37,653 bases of DNA from CAZWVA01 sp964636885 (lineage in GTDB: Bacteria > Desulfobacterota_D > UBA1144 > Nemesobacterales > CSP1-2): positions 1-37,653 of the forward strand of contig CAZWVA010000020.1 in assembly GCA_964636885.1 (NCBI GenBank), given 5' to 3'. The notes beneath the pieces were generated by a model. The model was not told where the DNA came from, ran no database searches, and saw only the letters and a list, made by a program, of their open reading frames with translations. Shown piece after piece: positions 26,701-34,711 of the stretch. The position numbers were made by a program, and so were the translations under genes. Numbering within the stretch: position 1 is the first letter of the stretch; each line of letters opens with the position of its first letter.

Positions 26701-27335
26701 ATAGGGTGACACCAGAGTCCTTCGAGGAACAACTAAGTTACCTGCGTGATGCCGGGTTCTACAGCATCGGCCTTGAAGACTGGCGGATAGCGATGGAGGC
26801 ACGAAAGCCGCTTCCGGGCCGAGCGGTACTCATCACGTTTGACGATGGCTATCTAGACTTCTTTACACATGCTTGGCCTCTACTAAAACACTATGGCTTC
26901 TCGGCTACAGTCTTTCTAGTTGCCGACGAGATAGGTAGAACAAACACCTGGGATCACTCCTATGGCGAGGAAATACCGTTACTAGGATGGAAGGAGATTC
27001 GCCGGCTCCGGGACGAAGGAGTAGAGTTCGGTTCGCACTCTGTCAGCCACCGTCCCCTCACCGGGCTCTCGGTGAAGGAGATAGTGAGAGAAGGCGCCCG
27101 GTCAAGGGCTATATTAGAACGCGGCCTTGAGCAATCTGTCACGGCCTTCGCCTACCCTTACGGTGCCGAAGACCGCGTTATCGAACACCTTATCGGAGCC
27201 TGTGGTTATATATACGGTCTATCCTGCCGACCGAATCTTAGCGGGTTCCACGATTCCCTTCTCGCTTTGCCCCGTATCGAGATTACCGGTTCCGATACAC
27301 TACAGGATTTCATTGCGAAGCTATGCGTGGACTAG
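23709..27335 (+). CDS. Trifunctional glycosyltransferase / SAM methyltransferase / polysaccharide deacetylase
   Basis: 1208 residues. (i) GT2 domain, 1-~230: VSIVIPAHNAAE, VVDDGSTDGT, metal-binding LDSDD (89-93) and CEDWDLW. (ii) Central region, ~240-720, of unknown function, containing two copies of a repeat (~366-430 and ~514-580) sharing IPDI, a G-x-x-IG-x-I-x-x-PV core and a following helix. (iii) Class I methyltransferase, ~735-930: ALELACGEGHFTVQLAP, ADIS and VCSEVLYFVGG, resembling NodS. (iv) NodB-type deacetylase, ~975-1205: LMYHRIAS, LITFDDGY with the catalytic/metal Asp pair, and GSHSVSH with the metal His pair. NCBI uses a product name for this three-activity architecture, so the combination is known. 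TTG start with AAAGGA too close upstream. CGN-rich Arg codons differ from both neighbours, suggesting transfer. Confidence 0.9.
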   Translation: MEKVSIVIPAHNAAETIAETIESLLAQTYQGWEAIVVDDGSTDGTAQIAASFAERDARIRVISQPQQGGVSTARNTGIASSHYYWLLFLDSDDWISPQHLERMMDTLAFDPTLDAVHCGSARVAPDGTLIPEEFWPPSGDLFSTLARQSAFPIHACIVRRSLVEVVGGFDTSLRTCEDWDLWQRIARTGARFGAVREVLSFYRMRANSVSLDGFQMFVDALRVLKQGHKPDTRVKNPHPDHANGLPIELLPSQVFYCLGWCAGLALGCGKDARPLLDVLKDYRYPQIDPNGVAQNIFKAVPISQCQSPNVWIKLWPSLERCISEFLITLEEHTQALGLARRALIALEGLILEYSKTNWPLTIGSTHGVRIETTEPIPDILLPSQVERLRCTVEIEGDHIGTIELPVCDGIVPRYVLADAISADFAWPILGRFFERTVYRELRVLWESRDISVWRGQLHLGNLLPDSNHPFWSQVHNSIGWTVFLQEVWGHPDWPLDRFYDPGFAEEKTPLHLAENGWLTIEVSGNIPDIEFQGQELNIVLTVGGVAIGVIAIPVRQNILRAHELLVALTIGSGYELCRVAVREGLLGRPMADQPVSLRARLSEAAALAQHSGDSISLEMPANTILTPGSAHALYNALQPSKSGVILGQRSYGAIGTSTSRRATLPVGALHELIESASVAGDPVIRILDESEQPEWVIYAPDLFHLRPLQHKYVSVTKPKKPQVANSIKASVYDRHHFEKTFAIQPDPWKYTSPYEQVKYEQTLSLLPPKRITRALELACGEGHFTVQLAPRVGSLIAADISQTALSRASQRCTGLENIRFVHLDLTRDPLPGRFELIVCSEVLYFVGGRAELKAVARKLADALDPGGYLLMAHANLIVDEPDRTGFDWDLPFGAKVIGETFASTYPLRLLKEIRTPLYRIQLFQHSSGLRHLLRWRNPEVINYTEQPVEPIPEVAAHILWQGGSPRHTKVTGSVVTCKLPILMYHRIASTGSSTTVRYRVTPESFEEQLSYLRDAGFYSIGLEDWRIAMEARKPLPGRAVLITFDDGYLDFFTHAWPLLKHYGFSATVFLVADEIGRTNTWDHSYGEEIPLLGWKEIRRLRDEGVEFGSHSVSHRPLTGLSVKEIVREGARSRAILERGLEQSVTAFAYPYGAEDRVIEHLIGACGYIYGLSCRPNLSGFHDSLLALPRIEITGSDTLQDFIAKLCVD

Positions 27336-27408
27336 ATACAACTGCCCGCCGAATGCGAAGCATCATCAATTGATGCTCCTTTAACACTTCAAAACATAAG
27401 AGCGCTGA

Positions 27409-28518
27409 ATGATGAATAGATCTATAAATGAAACTCATAGGATTGCCGTTATAATCGTAAACTGGAATGGGCACAGATTCCTTTCAGACTGCTTGAATTC
27501 GATCTCAAGCCAGACATACGATAATTACAAGGTCATATTTATCGACAACGGATCGGGAGACGACTCAGTTAGCTTTGTTCGGAAAAACTTTCCAAATATT
27601 GAGGTAATAGAGATCGAGAAGAATACAGGATTTGCGGTTGCAAATAACATTGGGATTAGAAAGGCGTTTGAGGATAGAGATGTAGAGTACATCGTACCAC
27701 TTAATAACGACACAAGGGTAGATAAAGACTTTCTTTTGGAACTGGTAAGGGCCTATCAAGAAGGTTCTCAAGCCATGGGAGGAAAACTGGGGTCTGTTGC
27801 TCCAAAGATTTTAAGTTTCTATGAAGACGGAAGGATCGATTCGGCGGGAATCCTGGTTTATAAAGACGGAAGCGCGATCAATCGGGGACTGGGTGAATAT
27901 GACGGGGAGGAATATGCCAATCCGGTAGAAGTCTTTGGGCCATCCGGATGTGCATGTCTGTATCTACGGGAAGCTCTGGAAGACGTAGCTTATAAGGAAT
28001 CACAGACAGCCAGAGATGTTAACAACAGGGAGTATTTCGATGAAGATTTTTTTATGTACCATGAAGATCTGGACTTGGCATGGCGTTTGCAACTCCGCGG
28101 TTGGAAAAGCGTTTACGCTCCAAAAGCCAAGGTACGGCATATCCATTCCGCAACCGGAATCTCGTACTCTCCATTTAAGTCGTTCTATATCAATAGAAAC
28201 CAGTACTATAATCTGATTAAGAACTTTCCCTTCCGGTTCTTGGTGAGAGGGTTACTTTTTACGTTATACCGGTACTGGCTTTTTGCATGTGGCGTTTTAA
28301 AGGACAAGGGACCGGCGGCAAGGTTAAGGGAAAAGTCGAATATTTGGGAAATGGTGAAGATCGTTTTCAGGTCCTGGTGGCATGTCTTAGCTAATCTTCC
28401 AAGGCTTCTAAAAAAGCGAAGGTTCATTCAGGAAAACAAGAAGATCGGGAATAACGAGTTTGAGGAGATACTGCAGAGGTTTGAAGCGGACCTATATAAG
28501 ATGGTTTTTGATAGTTGA
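27409..28518 (+). CDS. Glycosyltransferase family 2, rhamnosyltransferase-like
   Basis: 369 residues. GT-A domain with AVIIVNWNGHRFLSDCL, FIDNGSGDDS, NTGFAVANNIGIRKA, the metal-binding PLNNDTRVD, FGPSGCACLYLRE and the acceptor block DEDFFMYHEDLDLAWRLQLRGW, the pattern of WbbL/RfbF-type rhamnosyltransferases. The basic C-terminal ~110 residues have two hydrophobic stretches that may attach it to the membrane. Two ATGs in tandem open the frame. Codon use returns to AGA/AGG for Arg, unlike the preceding gene. The rhamnose donor is suggested by family resemblance only. Confidence 0.9.
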   Translation: MMNRSINETHRIAVIIVNWNGHRFLSDCLNSISSQTYDNYKVIFIDNGSGDDSVSFVRKNFPNIEVIEIEKNTGFAVANNIGIRKAFEDRDVEYIVPLNNDTRVDKDFLLELVRAYQEGSQAMGGKLGSVAPKILSFYEDGRIDSAGILVYKDGSAINRGLGEYDGEEYANPVEVFGPSGCACLYLREALEDVAYKESQTARDVNNREYFDEDFFMYHEDLDLAWRLQLRGWKSVYAPKAKVRHIHSATGISYSPFKSFYINRNQYYNLIKNFPFRFLVRGLLFTLYRYWLFACGVLKDKGPAARLREKSNIWEMVKIVFRSWWHVLANLPRLLKKRRFIQENKKIGNNEFEEILQRFEADLYKMVFDS

Positions 28519-28533
28519 CATAGCAAAAAGTAG

Positions 28534-29700
28534 ATGCGAATACTGTTCTGTAATTATGAGTATCCACCTCTGGGAGGGGGAGGAGGAACAATCACCTCCC
28601 TGCTTGCTCAGGAGATGGTAAAACGCCACGAGGTGACCGTTTTAACGTCTCAGGGACCCGGTCTTCCAACCGAGAGCGTCGAAAACGGGGTTAGGATCAT
28701 ACGCGTACCGGTTTTCTTTAGAAACCGTATATCCGTAGCGAATCTCCTTTCCATGTTTATGTTTATCCCAATGGGGATTAGAGCGGGGAAAAGGCTTTTA
28801 AGTACGAATCGATTCGATATCATAAATACCCATTTCGTTCTTCCCAGTGGCCCCGTCGGCGACGTGATATCCGATCTTGGGCATATTCCAAATGTCCTTT
28901 CGGTTCATGGGGGAGATCTATATGATCCAACCAAAATCACATCCCCGCATCGCTATCCATTCCTTCGATCTTGGATAAGAAGGCTACTGAAACGCGCAAC
29001 CCTGGTCATCGGGCAATCCAGTAACACAATTGAGAACTTGCGCCGTTTTTATACCCCTGAGATCGAGTGCATTAGAATCCCTCTAGGGATACAGAATCCT
29101 AAGATAAAGCCCACTCATAGAGGAGAGTACGGCTTTGGTGAAGACGAGTTCCTAATGGTTACGGTTGGACGTCTCATACCGCGAAAAGCCGTTAATCAGC
29201 TTATTTCAATATTGGAACGCCTAAACAAAGAGAAGGTACGTCTATTAATCATAGGAGATGGACCCAAGAAACAGTCTCTTAAACAGGAATCCATAAGGAG
29301 ACAACTAGGCAATAGGGTCATTTTCATGGGTCATGTCGGCGAATCCGAAAAGTTTCGGATTCTTCGTATGTGTGATCTCTTCGTTTCTACAAGCCAGCAC
29401 GAGGGTTTTGGTCTGGTTTTTCTGGAGGCGATGGCATCCGGGCTCCCGGTTATCTGCTACGACTCCGGCGGTCAGATAGACTTTTTACGAGACCGGGAAA
29501 CCGGCTATATCGTTCCACTCAACGATTTACACCTCTTTACAAAGCGATGCGAGTCTTTGATCCTAAATCCGGAACTCCGTAAAAAGATGGGTAGGGCTAA
29601 CGAGCAACGGTCTGAGGAGTTTCATATTACCAAATGCGCTCTAAGATATGAAAGCGTTTTTAAAAACGTACTCGAAACATGGAAGAAGAGAAAACCATAG
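28534..29700 (+). CDS. Glycosyltransferase family 4
   Basis: 388 residues, GT-B fold. The N-terminus ILFCNYEYPPLGGGGGTITS has the Gly-rich loop of GT4 enzymes. FVLPSGPVGDV and SVHGGDLYDP lie in the acceptor domain; VTVGRLIPRKAVNQLI and the EX7E block EGFGLVFLEAMASGLPVI lie in the nucleotide-sugar domain. It begins 15 bases after the preceding stop. Close to PimB/WcaL-like mannosyltransferases in general layout, but donor specificity cannot be read by eye. Confidence 0.92.
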   Translation: MRILFCNYEYPPLGGGGGTITSLLAQEMVKRHEVTVLTSQGPGLPTESVENGVRIIRVPVFFRNRISVANLLSMFMFIPMGIRAGKRLLSTNRFDIINTHFVLPSGPVGDVISDLGHIPNVLSVHGGDLYDPTKITSPHRYPFLRSWIRRLLKRATLVIGQSSNTIENLRRFYTPEIECIRIPLGIQNPKIKPTHRGEYGFGEDEFLMVTVGRLIPRKAVNQLISILERLNKEKVRLLIIGDGPKKQSLKQESIRRQLGNRVIFMGHVGESEKFRILRMCDLFVSTSQHEGFGLVFLEAMASGLPVICYDSGGQIDFLRDRETGYIVPLNDLHLFTKRCESLILNPELRKKMGRANEQRSEEFHITKCALRYESVFKNVLETWKKRKP

Positions 29701-29734
29701 GGAAGCATAACCGTAGTCCAATTAGCCAAATCGC

Positions 29735-30646
29735 GTGAAGGGGCTTATACGGCTCAGAAAAAGGGGAATTACTTTGTCCAACCATAGGCCCGATGTATCT
29801 ATCATCATCCGAACCAAGAACGAAGAGCGATTTATAGGCCGGGTGCTTTCGGCTATATTCAATCAGGATGTCGAACTAAGGTTCGAGGTGATCGTTATCG
29901 ACTCCGGTTCAACCGACCGAACACTCGAGATCGTCCGTCGATTCGACGTCCGTCTCTACGAGATCGAGCCCGATATATTCACATTCGGACGTGCCCTAAA
30001 TCACGGGGCTACTCTGGCGCTCGGTGAATACATTGTATACATATCGGCACACTGTATACCTACGGATTCCAAGTGGATGGCAAATCTGTTGGAACCGATC
30101 CTGTCCGATCCATCTATTGCGGCCACGTACGGGAATCAGATACCTATAAAGGGAATGAATCCCTTTGAGGAGCGATCCCTCATCTCTGGATTTGGCAATG
30201 GTAAGGCTCATTTCTCAAATGCCAACTGTGCTATAAGAAAGAGGGTATTGGAGAAATACCCATTTGATGAAAAGGTGAGTTTTTCAGAAGACTTCATATG
30301 GTCTCAGGTCTTACCCTTTGAGCATAAAATAAAATACGTTTCCACTGCATCTGTATACCACTCCCATCCCTTTACTTTAAGGTACTGGGCAAAGAGGCAC
30401 TATGATAGCGGCCTGGCAGACCAGTATATGACGTATTTCTATGGCTTTGAACCAATATGGAAAGGCAGAAGCTACAAGGGCAAAAAGGTCCTGGAAACGG
30501 TATGGAACCATCTCGTCTTTTTACTGGGTAATAGATACTTCCGATATATCCCCATTCTCCCCATCTATTTTATCCTGCGGGGTTACTACTACCATAAGGG
30601 CATAAGCGATGGTAAAAGGCTCTACGGCCCATCTAAGGGTAAATAG
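29735..30646 (+). CDS. Glycosyltransferase family 2, last gene of the polysaccharide locus
   Basis: 303 residues from a GTG. A TTG at 29774 preceded by AAGGGG at 7-base spacing would give a 290-residue protein starting SNHRPDVSIIIRTKNEE and is a serious alternative start. GT-A domain with VIVIDSGSTDRTLEIVRRF and GRALNHGATLALGEY, but the position normally holding DxD reads ISAHCIP, a variant seen in some rhamnosyltransferase-like GT2 proteins. NANCAIRKRVLEKYPFDE and FSEDFIWSQ follow as usual. It ends 47 bases from the convergent nuoI gene, closing the locus. Confidence 0.88.
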   Translation: MKGLIRLRKRGITLSNHRPDVSIIIRTKNEERFIGRVLSAIFNQDVELRFEVIVIDSGSTDRTLEIVRRFDVRLYEIEPDIFTFGRALNHGATLALGEYIVYISAHCIPTDSKWMANLLEPILSDPSIAATYGNQIPIKGMNPFEERSLISGFGNGKAHFSNANCAIRKRVLEKYPFDEKVSFSEDFIWSQVLPFEHKIKYVSTASVYHSHPFTLRYWAKRHYDSGLADQYMTYFYGFEPIWKGRSYKGKKVLETVWNHLVFLLGNRYFRYIPILPIYFILRGYYYHKGISDGKRLYGPSKGK

Positions 30647-30693
30647 AATCCCTCGGTCTTTAGAAAACCCTTTCACTAAACACAGTGAGGATT

Positions 30694-31281
30694 CTAAGGT
30701 GTATAGGTTCCCGTGAGTTTTTTAACCTCTTCAACCTCTTCTGGTTCATCTAGAATCTCGCCTTCTCCCATCTCATATAGGAAGTTCGCGTTATCTCTAG
30801 GAGCCCTACTCTTTACATTCGGGTCGAAGAAGACCTCTTTCGTATGAACCAGTCCCGCCCTGTCGTAAGAAGCGAGCTCGTATTTCATTCCCATTCTAAG
30901 CGCATCGCAGGGACAGGCCTCGACACAGAACCCGCAAAAAACGCACCGCATAAAGTCTATGTTATAGACCTTCGGTCTCCTTTCAATGCCGTATTCATCC
31001 GCGGGCTCGGCCACTATGGATATAGCCTGAGTGGGACAGGCAACCTCACAGAGCTTGCAGGCAACGCATCTTATCTCCCCCCTGTCGTCTGCTGGAAGAA
31101 TATGGAGCCCCCTGTACCTCGGTGGGAGTTCCTTTACCTCTTCAGGGTATTGAACGGTTATCGGCTTAAAATCGAGGATGTGCGACAGGGTTATCTTTAA
31201 TCCTCTTAGTATCTCAGGGATGTATAGCCTTTCAAGTAGATTCAACTTCGGTGGTTGCAGGACCTTTATCTTTATCGGCAT
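30694..31281 (-). CDS. nuoI: NADH-quinone oxidoreductase subunit I-like ferredoxin
   Basis: 195 residues carrying two 8-Cys-type [4Fe-4S] motifs: C72-x2-C75-x2-C78-x3-C82-P and C113-x2-C116-x2-C119-x3-C123-P, with the NuoI hallmarks GLKITLSHIL near residue 28, PPRYRGLHIL and ELASYDRAGLVHTKE. In complex I this subunit carries clusters N6a and N6b between the peripheral arm and the quinone site. No other nuo gene is in the window: upstream is a symporter, downstream the glycan locus. It has its own AGGA ribosome site and a 95-base upstream gap with a possible promoter (TTTAAA, 16 bases, TAGATT on the - strand). Either a detached complex I gene or a specialised paralogue. Confidence 0.88.
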   Translation of the reverse strand: MPIKIKVLQPPKLNLLERLYIPEILRGLKITLSHILDFKPITVQYPEEVKELPPRYRGLHILPADDRGEIRCVACKLCEVACPTQAISIVAEPADEYGIERRPKVYNIDFMRCVFCGFCVEACPCDALRMGMKYELASYDRAGLVHTKEVFFDPNVKSRAPRDNANFLYEMGEGEILDEPEEVEEVKKLTGTYTP

Positions 31282-31376
31282 TCTGTTTTCCTAAAAGACT
31301 CGCTTGTAAGATAATCTAACATAAATAAGTGGATTTTAAAGTTTCAAGATAAAATCACCCTAAGGAAATAAACCGC

Positions 31377-33149
31377 TTATTCGAAATCCTTTCTCATGTT
31401 TATATAAATAAAGATCCCGGAGCATATAGAGATCAAAACCATAAAACCACCGAGAACGGGGTTACCCAAGAGGAGCTTTCCAATACCGACCATAGCAAAA
31501 AATACGAAGCAAACACCGAGAAACCAATTGAGAATCACAGGTATAAAGGGAGGGGGGTCTACCACCGGATTTGCCTTTTTTGCTACTGGATTCCACCAGC
31601 CCCAAGGACGAATCCTCCTATAGAAGTTAAGAAGGGTCTCCTCGGGCTCCGGTTTAGTGAGGTATGTAACAACCAGCCAGGAGGCTGTTGAAACGGGGAT
31701 GACTATGATTTGATGCTTGAGCTCAAGAGGTGCCTTTATAAACGACGTGTACAGGGTTAGGAAAAGGATCGTAAGCACAGATGCCCCAAGGGCCGAGATC
31801 TCAGACCAGGCATTTATCCGCCACCAAAACCACCTGAATATTAGGACAAGCCCTATTCCCGCGCTCATAGCCCAGAGGAAGATCCAAGCCTTCCCTATAT
31901 CCTCTATATGAAAAGCGAAATATCCGGCAAGGAGGGTGAGTACAAGGGTAGAGAGCCTTGAAACGAGGATATAATGGCCCTCACTTGCGTTTTTACTTAT
32001 AAACCTTTTATAGACATCGTTCATCAAGTAGGAGGCTCCCCAGTTTAGCTGTGTCGTTATCGTGGACATAAAGGCAGCGAGGAAAGACACAAAGAGTAAT
32101 CCCTTAAGTCCGGGGCCTAGGAAGTCCCTTATAACCAAGACGTACATCGCCTCCTCATCCCCACCCGTCATTTCAGAGGTAGGATAGGCGATCAAGGAAA
32201 AAAGGGCAACCAGAACCCAGGGCCAGAAACGAATCACATAGTGGTTTAGCACGAACCAGGCCGTCCCAAGAAGGGCATGGCGCTCATTTCTTGCAGAGCA
32301 CATCCTCTGGATAAAATACCCTCCGCCATCAGAATTATGAGAAGACCACCAGATAACCGATACGTAAACAAGAAAGGCGAAGAAACTGGAGGACCAGAAC
32401 CCCTCGTTCACGGGCTTTCCTTGAGATGGGGTCATAAAGAAAGAGAGGTGGGTCCCTAGTCCCGTTAGCCTCTCCAGGAATCCATGATACCCGCCCACTG
32501 AAGGGGAACTCACCACTATATAGGCAAGCAAAGTCGTCCCTATAAGGGCAACGAAATACTGGAAGAAATCGGTAAGGGCCACGCCCCAGAGCCCAGACAT
32601 CGTCGTGTAGATAAACGCAATGGCTATACAGAGGATAACGGCAAAGGTCGTCTCAAATCCAAAGAATACCTTCAAGATTTTTGCCATTGCGCTTATCACC
32701 CAGCCCATCACTATGAAATTAAAAAGAGTCGCAAAGTAAAAAGCCTTAAAGCCCCTAAGAAAAGCGGCGGGTCTTCCGCTATATCGGAGCTCTATGAGTT
32801 CGTTATCCGTAATTACTTCAGCTCTCCTCCATAATCTTGAGAAGACAAACACGATAAACACGTGGCTAAACATATAGTTCCACCAGAACCAGTTCCTCCA
32901 TATTCCGTCTGTACGGATCCATCCCGTTACGACAAGCGGAGTGTCCGCTGCAAAAGTCGTCGCAACCATAGAGGTCCCTATAATCCACCAGGGAAGGTTT
33001 CTACCAGAAACGAAGTAATCGGACATGCTTCTACTTGCCCGCTTTGTAAAATAGATACCTATAACCAGAGACAAAAGCAGATAGACAAAAACGATTAACC
33101 AATCAATCGGGCTTAGTGCTGATAATACGGCTTGCACGGAGCTGGGCAT
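31377..33149 (-). CDS. Sodium:solute symporter (SSS family), probable amino-sugar importer
   Basis: 590-residue membrane protein of the SSS/SLC5 family with about 14 helices. It carries YTTMSGLWGVALTDFFQY (181-198) and the sodium-site helix AAFMSTITTQLNWGASYLM (358-376), the two standard family signatures. DYFVSGRNLPWW follows helix 1, as usual. Its ATG lies one base after the nagZ stop, so it is translationally linked to murQ-anmK-nagZ. That context, not the sequence, suggests it imports anhydro-MurNAc, GlcNAc or a muropeptide sugar. The C-terminal ~100 residues include extra helices beyond the 13-helix core. Confidence 0.88.
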   Translation of the reverse strand: MPSSVQAVLSALSPIDWLIVFVYLLLSLVIGIYFTKRASRSMSDYFVSGRNLPWWIIGTSMVATTFAADTPLVVTGWIRTDGIWRNWFWWNYMFSHVFIVFVFSRLWRRAEVITDNELIELRYSGRPAAFLRGFKAFYFATLFNFIVMGWVISAMAKILKVFFGFETTFAVILCIAIAFIYTTMSGLWGVALTDFFQYFVALIGTTLLAYIVVSSPSVGGYHGFLERLTGLGTHLSFFMTPSQGKPVNEGFWSSSFFAFLVYVSVIWWSSHNSDGGGYFIQRMCSARNERHALLGTAWFVLNHYVIRFWPWVLVALFSLIAYPTSEMTGGDEEAMYVLVIRDFLGPGLKGLLFVSFLAAFMSTITTQLNWGASYLMNDVYKRFISKNASEGHYILVSRLSTLVLTLLAGYFAFHIEDIGKAWIFLWAMSAGIGLVLIFRWFWWRINAWSEISALGASVLTILFLTLYTSFIKAPLELKHQIIVIPVSTASWLVVTYLTKPEPEETLLNFYRRIRPWGWWNPVAKKANPVVDPPPFIPVILNWFLGVCFVFFAMVGIGKLLLGNPVLGGFMVLISICSGIFIYINMRKDFE

Positions 33150-33150
33150 C

Positions 33151-34695
33151 TCACCGGCCTTTTAGGTCTAATTCCACAGGCAACCTCCCCTGAGGTTCAA
33201 GCCTTCCGAGAAGGACATCCGCAAGGGCACGTTCGCAAGCATCCATACGGTCAAAAGAGCAAAGAACCGTATCAAAACCCTTAAACCCCTGAACCACATA
33301 AGGGGAGCCGAGGGAAACTAAAATCCTCTCACAGTCTAAATCACTTACCCGTCTCAAGAATCCCTTAAAAGATTCGGGCAAGTCCGTATGTCCCTTCCAG
33401 GCGGCAACAGAAGTATAGACGAGACAGATCACGGCTCCCTCAACGCTTTTTCCATTGGGTAAGAACCCATCCGAGTCTCGAAGGGAAACCGACTCCTTCT
33501 CACATTCTACTCCCGCTTCGGCCAGGGACCTGAGAAAGGACAAGGCTCCTCCCTCCTCCTTTTGAGCCACATCAAGAACGTAAACCTTAGCCCTTCTCGA
33601 ACGGAGTCTTCCACCCTTTATACGACAAATCGAGCGCCTGGCTATCTCTTCGATCAGATCCTCTCCGTAAGCCCTATCCGGGTATCCTTTATAAGACCGA
33701 TTACCGAACCATTTTCTCTTCGCCATGACTATCTTTTCTACCGCCTTATCCAGAATCGACTGAGAGCCCTCCCTCCCCTTAACCATTTCAACCAATCCAT
33801 CTAAGAGCCTTAGAGGCTCCTTTGGGTCAAGAACGATATCACACCCCGCAAGGAGGGCAAGGTGCGCCGTTTCCTTCTCGTTACCCAATCCCTTAAGAGC
33901 TCCCATTCTCAATGAATCCGTTATGACTAAGCCTTTAAATCCCAGATCTCGAATTAGGAGTCCCCGAACCATTTCGGAAGAAAGGGTTGCAGGAACCCCA
34001 GTAGGATCGATATCCGGTATGGCGATATGGGCTACCATTATGGAGGCAACCCCACTCTTAATCGCCTCTCTAAACGGGATCAAGTCGCATCTCCAGAAAT
34101 CGTCACGACACCGAAGGGAGAGAGGCAGGGCGATATGGGAATCAATCGAAACCCCACCGTGTCCCGGGAAATGCTTGGCACAGGCCAAGATCCCTCTATC
34201 CTGACACCCCCTTATAAAGGCCGACCCGAGTCGCGATACGAGAAGTGGGTCATCGCCATAAGAACGGATATTTATAATGGGATTTTTCGGATTCGTGTTT
34301 ACGTCCACAACAGGTGCAAAGAGGAGGTTGAGTCCACAGTCCTTCATCTCTTCAGCAATAAAACCGGCTTCCCTGAAGGCAAGCCCTTCGTCCCCTATTG
34401 CACCAAGCGACATGGTAAAAGGAAACCGTGTCGTACCCGATACCACCTGACCTACCCCTCGCTCCGCATCGCAGGCAAAAAAGAGTGGAAGGGGTGAGAT
34501 CGCTTGAAGCTCCTCGGTTGCCTCCCTTATCCGCCTGCGTTCACCCCCAAATACTATGAACCCGCCCACGTGAAACCTTTGAACGAGCTCCCTTGCATGG
34601 GGAAGCGGATCGGAACCCCTAAAATCGAGCCTGGGCATGACGATTTGCCCGATCTTTTGGGGTAATGAGAGCCCTCCTATATAAACGCCATTCAT
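33151..34695 (-). CDS. nagZ: Beta-N-acetylglucosaminidase, GH3 (NagZ)
   Basis: 514 residues, no signal peptide, so cytoplasmic. Releases GlcNAc from GlcNAc-1,6-anhydroMurNAc and its peptides. The GH3 NagZ markers are all present: ACDAERGVGQVV, KHFPGHGG (174-181), the general acid/base Asp-x-His of the flexible loop (D185, H187) and the nucleophile D260 in LVITDSLRMGA. Compared with E. coli NagZ (~340 residues), it has a ~170-residue C-terminal domain like that of two-domain NagZ enzymes. It lies 16 bases after anmK and 1 base before the symporter gene. Confidence 0.93.
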   Translation of the reverse strand: MNGVYIGGLSLPQKIGQIVMPRLDFRGSDPLPHARELVQRFHVGGFIVFGGERRRIREATEELQAISPLPLFFACDAERGVGQVVSGTTRFPFTMSLGAIGDEGLAFREAGFIAEEMKDCGLNLLFAPVVDVNTNPKNPIINIRSYGDDPLLVSRLGSAFIRGCQDRGILACAKHFPGHGGVSIDSHIALPLSLRCRDDFWRCDLIPFREAIKSGVASIMVAHIAIPDIDPTGVPATLSSEMVRGLLIRDLGFKGLVITDSLRMGALKGLGNEKETAHLALLAGCDIVLDPKEPLRLLDGLVEMVKGREGSQSILDKAVEKIVMAKRKWFGNRSYKGYPDRAYGEDLIEEIARRSICRIKGGRLRSRRAKVYVLDVAQKEEGGALSFLRSLAEAGVECEKESVSLRDSDGFLPNGKSVEGAVICLVYTSVAAWKGHTDLPESFKGFLRRVSDLDCERILVSLGSPYVVQGFKGFDTVLCSFDRMDACERALADVLLGRLEPQGRLPVELDLKGR

Positions 34696-34711
34696 AGTAC
34701 CTTGCAGTGCC

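Noticed and set aside
30650..30693. A possible bidirectional terminator between the last glycosyltransferase gene and nuoI (cact...agtg)
   Set aside because: The stem is only 4 bp with no T-run on either strand.
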